Origin: Umezawaea tangerina
Lineage (GTDB): Bacteria > Actinomycetota > Actinomycetes > Mycobacteriales > Pseudonocardiaceae
Direction of reading: 5' to 3'
Assembly (NCBI RefSeq): GCF_003002815.1
Contig: NZ_PVTF01000016.1
Coordinates: forward strand, 1-64,000
Length of the DNA: 64,000 nt
Shown here: piece by piece, positions 47,201 to 59,200 of the stretch
Numbering within the stretch: the first letter of the stretch is position 1
Layout of the letters: every line of letters starts with the position of its first letter
Program-made: the position numbers and the translations under genes
The notes under the pieces: model-generated
Databases searched by the model: none
Told to the model about the DNA's origin: nothing
Seen by the model: only the letters and a program-made list of their open reading frames with translations

Positions 47201-50200
47201 CTGTCCACCCAGGACGTCGACGTCGTCGAGGCGCACGGCACCGGCACGAAGCTCGGCGACCCGATCGAGGCGCAGGCCCTGCTGGCCACCTACGGCCAGG
47301 ACCGCGAACGCCCGCTGCTGCTGGGCGCGCTGAAGTCCAACCTGGGCCACACCCAGGCCGCGGCCGGTGTCGCGGGCATCATCAAGGTGGTCATGGCGAT
47401 GCGGCACGGCATCCTGCCCCGCACGCTGCACACCGACGCGCCGACGCCGCAGGTCGACTGGACGGCCGGTGACGTCGAGCTGATCACCGAGCAGGTCGAG
47501 TGGCCCGAGACCGGCCACCCGCGCCGCGCCGGTGTGTCGTCGTTCGGCATCGGCGGCACCAACGCCCACACGATCATCGAGCAGGCGCCGGTCGACTCCC
47601 GGCCGCTGCCCCCGCGGGTCGCGCCGCCGGTCACGCCGGTCGTGCTGTCCGCCAAGAGCGCCGACGCGCTGGTCGCGCAGGCCGAGAACCTGGCGGCCGT
47701 GGCCGAGTCGGCGGAGCTGGCCGACCTCGGTTTCTCCGCCGCCACGACCCGCGCCCACCTGGAGCACCGGGCCGTCGTGGTCGCCGCCGACACCGACGAG
47801 CTGCTGGCCGGTCTGCGGTCGCCCGCCGTGCGCGACACCGTCGTGCAGGGCAAGACCGCGATCCTGTTCACCGGCCAGGGTTCGCAGCGGCTCGGCATGG
47901 GCCGCGAGCTCTACGAGGCCTACCCCGTGTTCGCCAAGGCCTTCGACGACGTGTGCGCCGCGCTGGACGTCCCGGTCGCCGAGATCGTGTTCGGCGTCGA
48001 CGCCGACGCCGACGCGCTGAACCTGACCGGCAACGCCCAGCCCGCCCTGTTCGCGCTGGAAGTGGCTCTCTACCGGCTGGTCGAGTCGTGGGGCGTCAAG
48101 CCCGACGCCGTCGGCGGCCACTCGATCGGCGAGATCGCCGCGGCCCACGTGGCCGGGGTGCTGTCGCTGGAGGACGCGGCCAAGCTCGTGTCCGCGCGCG
48201 GCCGCCTGATGCAGGCGCTGCCGACCGGTGGCGCGATGGTCGCGTTGCAGGCCACCGAGGACGAGGTCGAACCCCACCTCGCCGTCGGCGGAGCCGACGA
48301 TCTGGCGAAATCCTTGGTTTCCCTCGCGGCGGTCAACGGTCCCAGGTCCGTCGTCATCGCCGGTGCCGAAGCCGCGGTCGAGCAGGTGCTGACCCACTTC
48401 GCCGACCGGAAGTCCAAGCGGCTTGCCGTGTCGCACGCGTTCCACTCGCCGCTGATGGACCCGATGCTGGACGACTTCCGGGCCGTCGTGTCGACGCTGA
48501 CCTTCACCGACCCGAAGATCGCGGTGCCGGGCGAGGTGACCGACCCGGAGTACTGGGTCCGCCACGTCCGCGGCACGGTCCGCTTCGCCGACACCGTCAC
48601 GACCCTGGAGGCGCAGGGCGTCCGGACGTTCCTGGAGCTGGGCCCCGACGGCGTCCTCACCGCGATGGCCGCCGACAGCGTCCGCACCGCCGCCCTGGTC
48701 GCGGGCCTGCGCAAGGACCGCCCCGAGGCGCGCTCGGTCGTCACCGCGCTCGGCGCCCTGCACGCCCGCGGCGTGAAGGTCGACTGGGCCGCGTTCTTCG
48801 CGGGCTCCGGCGCCCGGCGCGTCGACCTGCCCACCTACGCGTTCCAGCACGAGCAGTACTGGCTGGAGCGCCCGGCGGTCACCGCCGAGGTGGACGAGGT
48901 CGACGCCCGCTTCTGGGACGCCGTCGAGCGCGAGGACCTGGAGTCGCTGGCCGCCTCGCTGTCGCTGGAGAGCGAGACCGTCGGCACCGTCCTGCCCGCT
49001 CTGGCGCGGTGGCGCCGCGACCGCCGCGGCGAGTCCACTGTGGAGGGCTGGCGCTACCGGATCGAGTGGCGGCACACGACGCCCGGCGCGGCCACCGCGT
49101 CCGGCCGTTGGCTGCTGGTCGGTCCCGAGGACCTGGCACTGCCGGGTGTCGAGATCGTCCGCATCCCCGCCTCGGCGGAGCGTGCGGATCTGGTTACCGG
49201 GTTGGGGACCGTCGGCGAGGTCGATGGGGTGCTCTCCACCTGCACGGACGTCGCCGAGGTGCTTGCACTCGTGCAAGCCCTCGGTGACGCCGGGATCTCC
49301 GCACCGCTGTGGTGCACGACCCGCGGCGCGGTCGCGACCGGCCGCGCGGACGTGGTCGGCAATCCCGACCAGGCCACGATCTGGGGCCTGGGACTGGTCG
49401 CGGGGCTGGAGCACCCGGACCGCTGGGGCGGTCTCGTCGACCTCCCCGAGACGCTGGACAAGCGCGGGTACGAGCGGCTCGCCGCCGTGCTCGTGGGCAC
49501 CGAGGACCAGGTCGCTCTGCGCGGTTCGGGCGTCTTCGCCCGCCGACTGGCGCACGGGCGGACCGCTGAGGCTGTAGGGGGCTTCGCACCGCGTGGGACC
49601 GTGCTCGTCACCGGGGGCACCGGCGCACTTGGCGCGCGGGTGGCCCACTGGCTGGCGGAGGCGGGCGCGGAGCACCTGGTCCTCACCTCCCGTCGGGGCG
49701 CGGACGCGCCCGGCGCCACCGGGCTGGCCGACGCGTTGCGGGACAGGGGGGTCCGCGTCACGCTGGCCGCCTGCGACGTCGCCGACCGCGACGCCGTGGC
49801 CGCGCTGGTGGCGGAGTTCCCGCCCGACGCGGTGATCCACGCCGCGGGCGCCGAGCAGTTCACCCCGCTGGCCGAGTACGACCCGGCCGACTTCGCCGCG
49901 CTGCTGGCCCCGAAGGTCGTCGGCGCGCGGAACCTGGACGAGCTGGTCGGCGAGGTCGACGCGTTCGTCCTGTTCTCCTCCATCGCCGGGACGTGGGGCA
50001 GCGGCGGCCAGTCCGCCTACGCCGCCGCGAACGCCTACCTGGACGCGCTGGCCGAGTCCCGCCGCGCCCGCGGCCTCACCGCGCTGTCGGTGGCCTGGGG
50101 CGCGTGGGCCGAGGCGGGCATGGCCACCGGTGACGCGGGGGAGCAGCTGCGCCGCCGCGGCGTCACCGCGATGCGCCCCGAGGCCGCGCTGACCGCGCTG

Positions 50201-53200
50201 CGCCAGGCGATCCGCTTCGACGACACCGCCGTCGCGGTCGCCGACATCGACTGGGCGCTGTTCGCCCCGATCTTCACCACCCTGCGGCCCAGCCCGTTGA
50301 TCGGCGACCTCCCCGAGGTCCGCGCGGCGCTGGAGGCGGCACCGACCCAGGACGCGCCGAGCACGTCGAAGTTCGCCGCGCTCTCCGCCGGGGACCGCTC
50401 CCGCGCGCTGCTCGACCTGGTGCGCCACGAGGCCGCGCTCGTCTGCGGGTACGCCTCCGGTGACGACATCACCAGCACCCGGCCGTTCCGCGAGCTCGGG
50501 TTCGACTCGCTGACCGCCGTCGAGCTGCGCAACCGGCTCACCACCGAGACCGGTCTGGCGCTGCCCGCGACGCTGGTCTTCGACTACCCGACCCCGGCCG
50601 TGCTCGCCGAGCACCTGGACACCCAGTTCGGCGGTGCGGGCACCGCACTCGACACCGTCACCGCCAGCACGCCGGTGGACGACGAGCCCATCGCGATCGT
50701 CGCGATGTCCTGCCGCTTCCCCGGTGGCGTCTCCTCGCCCGAGCAGCTGTGGCAGCTCGTCGCCGAGGGCCGCGACGCCATCTCGCCGTTCCCCGGCGAC
50801 CGCGGCTGGGACGCCGACGCCCTGTTCGACGCCGACCCGGACAGCCAGGGCTCGTCCTACGTCGTCGAAGGCGGGTTCCTGGAGGGGATCAGCGCGTTCG
50901 ACCCGGCGTTCTTCGGCATCTCGCCCCGCGAAGCCCTCGCGATGGACCCGCAGCAGCGACTGCTGCTGGAGACCTCGTGGGAGGTGTTCGAGCGGGCGGG
51001 TCTGGACCCGACCTCGTTGCGCGGCCAGCAGATCGGCGTGTTCGCCGGTACCGCGAACCAGGACTACTCCGCGCTGCTCGTGGCGGGCGGCGACAACGTC
51101 GAGGGCTACCTCGGCACCGGCAACATCACCAGCGTCGCCTCCGGCCGGGTGTCCTACACCTTCGGCCTGGAGGGTCCGGCCGTCACGGTCGACACCGCGT
51201 GCTCGTCGTCGTTGGTGGCCCTGCACCTGGCCGCGCAGGCGCTGCGCTCCGGTGAGTGCACGATGGCGCTGGCGGGCGGCGTGACGATCATGTCCACGCC
51301 CGGCACGTTCGTCGAGTTCTCCCGCCAGCGCGGTCTCGCGACCGACGGCCGCTGCAAGGCGTTCGCCGCCGCCGCGGACGGCACCGGCTGGGGCGAGGGC
51401 ATCGGCATGCTCCTGGTGGAGCGACTGTCCGACGCGCGGCGCAACGGCCACCAAGTCCTCGCGATCGTGCGCGGCTCGGCGGTGAACCAGGACGGCGCGT
51501 CGAACGGCCTGACCGCCCCGAACGGTCCGTCGCAGCAGCGGGTGATCCGCCAGGCGCTGGCCAACTCGGGTCTGTCCACTTCGGACATCGACGTGGTCGA
51601 GGCGCACGGCACCGGCACGGTGCTGGGCGACCCGATCGAGGCGCAGGCCGTGCTCGCGACCTACGGCCAGGACCGCGAGATCCCGTTGCTGCTCGGCTCG
51701 CTCAAGTCCAACATCGGCCACGCCCAGTCGGCGGCGGGCGTCGGCGGCATCATCAAGATGGTCATGGCCATCCGGCACGGCGTCGCCCCCAAGACGCTGC
51801 ACGTCGACGAGCCGTCGCCCAAGGTCGACTGGACCTCCGGCGCGGTCGAGCTGCTGACCGAGGCGCGCGACTGGCCCGAGACCGGTCGCCCGCGCCGCGC
51901 GGCGGTGTCGTCGTTCGGCATCAGCGGCACCAACGCCCACACGATCATCGAGCAGGCACCGGTCACCGAGGAGGCCGTCCCCGAGGGCAAGCCGCTGCCG
52001 GTGCTGCCCCTGGTGCTGTCCGCGAAGACGGCGGAGGCGCTGGCGGAGCAGGCCGAACGGCTGCTCGACCACCTCGGCTCCGCCGCCGACGCCACCGACA
52101 CGGCGTTCTCCACCGCGACCACGCGTGCCCACCTGGAGCACGGCGCGGTCGTGGTCGGAGCGGGCCACGACGACCTCGTCCGCGGTCTGACGGCGCTGGT
52201 GCGCGGTGACCGGGACGCGGGCCTGGTGCGCGGCACGGCCGCCGAGGGCCGTCTCGCGATCCTGTTCACCGGCCAGGGTTCCCAGCGCCTCGGCATGGGC
52301 CGCGAGCTGTACGACGCGTTCCCCGTGTTCGCCGACGCCTTCGACGCCGTCTGCGCCCACTTCGAGCAGCCGGTCGGCGAGGCCGTGTTCGGCGTCGAGG
52401 CCGACGCGCTCAACGCGACCGGCACCACCCAGCCCGCCCTGTTCGCCCTGGAGGTGGCGCTCTACCGGCTGGTCGAGTCGTTCGGCGTGCGCCCCGACTT
52501 CGTCGGCGGCCACTCCATCGGCGAGATCGCCGCCGCCCACGTGGCCGGGGTCCTCACCCTTGAGGACGCCGCGAAGCTGGTCGAGACCCGCGGCAGGCTC
52601 ATGCAGGCCCTCCCGGCCGGCGGCGCGATGGTCGCGTTGCAGGCCACGGAAGCCGAGGTCGCGCCGCACCTCACCGACGCCGTGTCGATCGCCGCGGTCA
52701 ACGGGCCGGCGTCCGTGGTCGTCGCGGGTGCGGAGGACGCCGTCGCCCAGGTGGTCGCCCACTTCGCGGACCGGAAGTCCAAGCGGCTCACCGTGTCCCA
52801 CGCGTTCCACTCGCCGCTGATGGACCCGATGCTCGACGAGTTCCGCGCGGTCGTCACGAAGCTGGCGTTCAACGAGCCGACCATCGCCGTGCTGGGCGAC
52901 GTCACGAACCCGGAGTACTGGGTCTCCCACGTCCGCGACGCCGTCCGGTTCGCCGACACCGTCACGACGCTGGAAGCCCGTGGCACGTCCACCTTCCTGG
53001 AGCTGGGCCCGGACGCGGTCCTCACCGCGATGGGCGCGGACAGCGCCGCGGACGCCGTGCTGGTGCCCGCGCTCCGCGCCGACCGCCCCGAGGTCACGAC
53101 CTTCGTCCGCGCGCTCGGCTCGCTGCACACCCTGGGCAACCGGGTCGACTGGGCCGCGTACTTCGCCGGTTCCGGCGCCCGCCGGGTCGACCTGCCCACC

Positions 53201-56200
53201 TACGCGTTCCAGCGCGAGCGCTTCTGGCCGCAGCCCGCGCAGGGCTGGGCCGACGTGGCCGCGCTCGGCCTGCGCGACGTCGACCACCCGATGCTCGGCG
53301 CGGCGCTGTCGCTGGCCGACGGCGACGGCCTGGTGCTGACCGGCCGCCTGTCGACGGCGGCCCAGCCGTGGCTGGCCGACCACGTCGTGCTCGGCTCGAT
53401 CCTGGTGCCCGGCACCGCGTTCGTGGAACTGGCGCTGCACGCGGCCGAGCAGGTCGGCCTCGACCTGCTGGAGGAGCTGACCCTCGAGGCCCCGCTCGTC
53501 GTCCCCGAGCACGGCGACGTGGCGCTCCAGCTGACCGTGGCCGCCGAGGACAACGGCCGCCGCACCCTCCTGGTGCACTCCAGCGTCGCCGACGGCCTGT
53601 GGACCCGGCACGCCAGCGGCTCCCTCGGCACCGGCACGGGTGCTCGGACCGCGCTGACCGAGTGGCCTCCCGCCGACGCCGAAGCCGTCGACCTGACCGG
53701 CTTCTACGACGCCCTGGCCGAGTCCGGCTACGGCTACGGCCCGGCGTTCCAGGGCCTCAGGTCCGCCTGGCTGCGCGACGACGAGGTCTTCGTCGAGGTG
53801 GAGGTGGCCGACGCCACGGGCTTCGGCCTGCACCCGGCGCTGCTGGACTCCGCGCTGCACGCCGCGGGCCTCGGCGGTCTGCTGTCCGACACCGACGTGG
53901 TGCGCATCCCGTTCGCCTGGACCGACGTCTCGCTGACCGCCGTCGGCGCGAATGCCCTGCGGGTGAAGCTCTCGCGGGGCAAGCACGACGGCATCACCCT
54001 CGACGTGGCCGACCGGACCGGTGCGCCGGTCGCACGGGTCGAGTCCCTGGTGCTGCGCCAGGTGTCCGCCGACCAGGTGGCCGCCTCGACCACCACCGAC
54101 TCGCTGTTCAAGGTCGACTGGGTAGCCCTGCCCACGACGGAGGACACCGCGTCGATCGCCGTGCTGGACGCCGACCTCGCGTTCGCGCTCGGCGTCATGT
54201 CCACAGTGGACCTCGACAGCATCGCCGAGGTGCCGGACGCGGTCCTGGTGACCGCGACCGACACCCACGAGGTGCTGGCGCTGGCGCAGGCCTGGATCGC
54301 CGACGACCGGTTCGCCGACGCGAAGCTGGTGTTCGTCACCGGTGGCGCGGTCGCCACGGCGGGGGAGGACGTCACCGACCTCGCGGGCGCCGCGATCTGG
54401 GGTCTCGTCCGCTCCGCGCAGACCGAGCACCCCGACCGGTTCGTGCTGCTCGACCTCGACGGTCAGGAGGCCTCTCACCGTGTGCTGCCCCACGCGCTGG
54501 TTCCGGGGGCCCCTCAACTGGCACTCCGCGACGGCGATGCCCGCGCGCCGCGTCTGGCCCGCGTGGCGGCGGCCGTGGGGGCACCGCCCGCGCTCGACCC
54601 GACCGGGACGGTACTGATCACCGGTGCCACCGGTGCTCTGGGCGGTCTGGTCGCCAAGCACCTCGTCACCCGCTACGACGTCACCAACCTGCTGCTGGTC
54701 AGCAGGCGCGGCGCCGACGCGCCCGGCACCGAGGAGCTGGCCACCGAGCTGGCCGGGCTCGGCGCGGCCGCGACGTTCGCCGCGTGCGACGTGTCCGACC
54801 GCTCCGCTCTGGAGCGGCTGCTCGCCGGGATCCCGGCCGAGCGCCCGCTGACCGGTGTCGTGCACACCGCGGGCGTGCTGGACGACGGCACGTTCGAGGC
54901 GCAGACCCCGGACCGGCTCGACGCCGTGGCGCTGCCCAAGGCGGACGCCGCCAGGCACCTGCACGAGCTGGTCGGCGACGTCGAGCTGTTCGTCCTGTTC
55001 TCCTCGCTGTCCGGCACCTACGGCACGGCGGGCCAGTCGAACTACGCCGCCGCCAACGCCTACCTCGACGGCCTCGCCCACCACCGCCGGGCGAACGGGC
55101 TCGCCGCCACGTCGCTGGCGTGGGGCCTGTGGCAGACCGACACCGGCATGGGCACCGACTCCGACCGGGCGGCACGCGGCGGTATCGGCACGTTGTCCAC
55201 TGTGGACGGCTTGGCGCTGTTCGACGCCGCGCTCGCCAGCGGGGAGGCCCACCTCGTCCCGGTGCACCTTGACCTCGCGGTCCTGCGCACCCACCCGACC
55301 GTGCCCGCGATCCTGCAGGGCCTGGTCCGCCCGGCCCGCCGGGCCGCCCGCTCCGCCGACACCGCGTCCCGCCTCGGTCTGGCCGACCTGGTCGGCCCCG
55401 AGCGGCACCGCGCGGTGCTGGAGCTGGTCCGCACGCAGGTCGCCGCCGTCCTGGGCTACGACTCGCCGGACGCCGTCCACGCCGGGCGCGCGTTCAAGGA
55501 GCTGGGCTTCGACTCGCTGACGGCGGTGGAACTCCGCAACGGCCTCAACGCCGTCACGGGGATGCGCCTGCCCGCCACGCTGGTCTTCGACTACCCGAAC
55601 GCGGGCGCGCTGGCCGACCACCTCGTCGAGGAGCTGTTCGGCGCGGTGGAGGCATCGGCGGTGGAGGTCCGCGCGGCGAAGGTCGCCGACGACGAGCCGA
55701 TCGCGATCGTGTCCATGAGCTGCCGCTACCCCGGCGGCATCCGCACCCCCGAGCAGCTGTGGGACCTCGTGGTCGCCGGGAACGACGGCATCTCGCCGTT
55801 CCCGACCGACCGCGGCTGGGACCTGGAGAACCTGTTCGACTCCGACCCCGACACCCCCGGCACGACCTACGCCCGCGAAGGCGGCTTCCTGCACGACGCC
55901 GCGCAGTTCGACCCGGCGTTCTTCGGGATGGGGCCGCGCGAGGCGCTGGCCACCGACCCGCAGCAGCGGTTGCTGCTGGAGACGTCGTGGGAGACGTTCG
56001 AGCGCGCGGGCATCGACCCGACCTCGGTGCGCGGCAGCAAGACCGGTGTCTTCGCCGGTGTCATGTACTACGACTACGCCTCCCGGCTCACGCTGATCCC
56101 GGAGGAGGTCGAGGGTTTCGTCGGCACCGGCAACTCCGCCAGCGTCATCTCCGGCCGCGTCGCCTACACGTTCGGGCTGGAAGGTCCGGCCGTCACGGTC

Positions 56201-59200
56201 GACACCGCGTGCTCCTCCTCGTTGGTGGCACTGCACTTGGCGGTGCAGGCGCTGCGGTCCGGCGAGTGCGACCTGGCGCTGGCCGGTGGTGTCACGGTGA
56301 TGCCGTCGCCCGGCACGTTCACCTCCTTCAGCCGCCAGCGCGGCCTCGCCGAGGACGGCCGCGTCAAGTCGTTCGCGGCCGGTGCCGACGGCACGGCGTG
56401 GGGCGAGGGCGTGGGCCTGCTGCTCGTCGAGCGGCTGTCCGACGCGCGCCGCAACGGCCACCCGGTGCTCGCCATCGTCAAGGGCACCGCGGTCAACCAG
56501 GACGGCGCCTCGAACGGCCTGACCGCCCCGAACGGTCCGTCGCAGCAGCGGGTCATCAAGCAGGCGCTGGCGAACGCCCGCCTCGGCGCCGACCAGATCG
56601 ACGTGGTCGAGGCGCACGGCACCGGCACCACGCTGGGCGACCCGATCGAGGCGCAGGCCCTGCTGGCCACCTACGGCCAGGAGCGCTCGGGTGACGAGCC
56701 GCTGTGGCTCGGCTCGATCAAGTCCAACATCGGCCACACGCAGGCCGCCGCCGGTGTCGCCGGTGTCATCAAGATGGTGCAGGCGATGCGGCACGGCGTG
56801 CTGCCCAAGACGCTCAACGTCGACGCCCCGTCCCCGCACATCGACTGGAGCGCGGGCGAGGTCGAGCTGCTGACCGAGGCGCGCGAGTGGCCGTCGACCG
56901 GCCGCCCCCGCCGGGCCGCGATCTCCTCGTTCGGCATCTCCGGCACCAACGCCCACACGATCATCGAGCAGGCGCCGGAAGCTCTGCCAAGCGCGGAGCC
57001 GACGATCACCGAACAGGTCGTTCCGGTGCTGCTGTCGGCTCGCGGCGAGGAAGCCCTGAAGGCGCAGGCGATCCAGCTGCACGCCCACCTGGCGGCGCAC
57101 CCGGAGCTGGACCTGGTCGAGGCGGCGGGCACGCTCGCCACCCACCGGGCCGCACTGGAGCACCGCGCGGCGTTCGTGGCCGAGTCCCGCACCGAGCTGC
57201 TGGGCAAGCTGGCCGCGTTCGACGCCATCACCGGTGGTGTCGGGGGTTCGGGCAAGACGGCCTTCCTGTTCACCGGCCAGGGCTCGCAGCGGCTGGGCAT
57301 GGGCCGCGAGCTGTACGAGGCCTTCCCGGTGTACGCCAAGGCGTTCGACGAGGTCTGCGACCGCTTCGACGTCCCGGTCCGCGAGACCGTGTTCGGCGCC
57401 GACGCCGACGCCCTCGACCAGACCGGCCTGACCCAGCCCGCGCTGTTCGCGGTCGAGGTCGCGCTGTTCCGGCTGCTGGAGAGCTGGGGCGTGCGCGCCG
57501 ACCACCTGGCGGGCCACTCGATCGGCGAGCTGGCCGCGGCCCACGTGGCCGGGGTGCTCTCGCTGGACGACGCCACCGCTCTGGTCGGTGCCCGCGGTCG
57601 GCTCATGCAGGCGCTGCCGACCGGCGGCCTGATGATCTCCGTCCGCGCGGCCGAGTCCGACGTGCTCCCGCTGCTGACCGACGGCGTCTCCATCGCCGCG
57701 GTCAACGGGCCGCGCTCGGTGGTCGTCGCCGGTGACGAGGACGCGGTCCTCACGGTGGTCGGCGGGCTGGCCGAGCAGGGCGTGAAGACCAAGCGCCTCA
57801 AGGTCTCCCACGCGTTCCACTCGCCGCTGATGGAGCCGATGCTCGACGAGTTCCGCGCCGTCGCGCAGGGCCTGACCTACTCCACCCCGCGCATCCCGAT
57901 GCTCGGCGACGTGACCGACCCGGAGCACTGGGTCCGGCACGTGCGCGACGCCGTCCGGTTCGCCGACTCGCTGACCGAGCTGACCCGCCTGGGCGTCACC
58001 ACGTTCCTGGAGGTCGGTCCGGACGGCGTCCTCACGGCGATGGCCGCCGAGGCCGACGTGACCGCGGTCCCGGTGCTGCGCAAGGACCGGGCCGAGGTCG
58101 CCACGCTGACCACGGCGCTGGCCGACCTGCACGTCCACGGCGTGGGGGTCGACTGGCGGGCGTTCTTCGCCGGTCGCGCCACGCGCCAGGTCGAGCTGCC
58201 CACCTACGCGTTCCAGACCTCGCGGTACTGGCTGGAGGACGCGGCCACGGCGGTCGACGTCTCCTCGGCCGGACTCGCCTCCGCCGACCACCCGCTGCTC
58301 GGCGCGGCCGTGCCGCTGGCCGACGCGGACGGCTTCCTGTTCACCGGCAGGCTTTCCCTCGAAACGCACCCGTGGCTGGCCGAGCACGAGGTCCACGACG
58401 TGGTCCTGCTGCCCGGCACGGCCTTCGTGGAGCTCGCCCTGCGGGCCGGGGACCAGGTCGGCTGCGGCGCCGTGGAGGAGCTGACCCTCCAGTCGCCGCT
58501 CGTGCTGCCGAAGACCGGCTCCGTGCAGCTCCAAGCCGTCGTGGGCGCTCCCGACGAGTCCGGCGCCCGGCCGTTCGCGCTGCACAGCCGCGGTGGCGAC
58601 GAGCCGTGGACCCGGCACGCCACGGGGTCCCTGGTGGCGTCGGACGTCCCCTCCTTCGACCTGGCCCAGTGGCCGCCGACCGGCGCCGAGGCGGTCGACG
58701 TGACAGGTGTCTACGACGGCTTCGCGGTCGCCGGGTTCGGCTACGGGCCGCTGTTCCAGGGTCTCGGCGCCGCCTGGCGACTGGGTGACGACGTCTACAC
58801 CGAGGTCGCGCTGCCCGCCGACGCCGACGCGAGCGCCTACGGCGTGCACCCGGCGCTGCTGGACGCGGCGCTGCACGGCATCGGCGCGGGCGGCCTGCTC
58901 TCCGGTGACGGGCTGCTGCCCTTCGCCTGGAGCGGCGTGCGGCTCTACTCGACCGGCGCGAAGTCGTTGCGGGTCAAGCTCTCCGCCACCGGCGAGTCCG
59001 TCGCCATCCAGCTCGCCGACGGCACCGGAGCCCCGGTCGCCGCGGTGGACTCCCTCGCGCTGCGGGCCATCTCGGCCGACCAGCTCGCCGGTGCCCCGAC
59101 CCACGTCGACTCGCTGTACCGGGTCGAGTGGACCGCGGTCACCACCGGGACGCCCGTTGCGGACGTCACCTACGCCGTGCTCGGCGACGACGAGCTGAAG

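Noticed and set aside
55945-55975. M13 KS reading ATDPQQ in place of AMDPQQ as a defect
   Set aside because: It is a single conservative change outside the catalytic Cys/His residues. No functional consequence can be argued.
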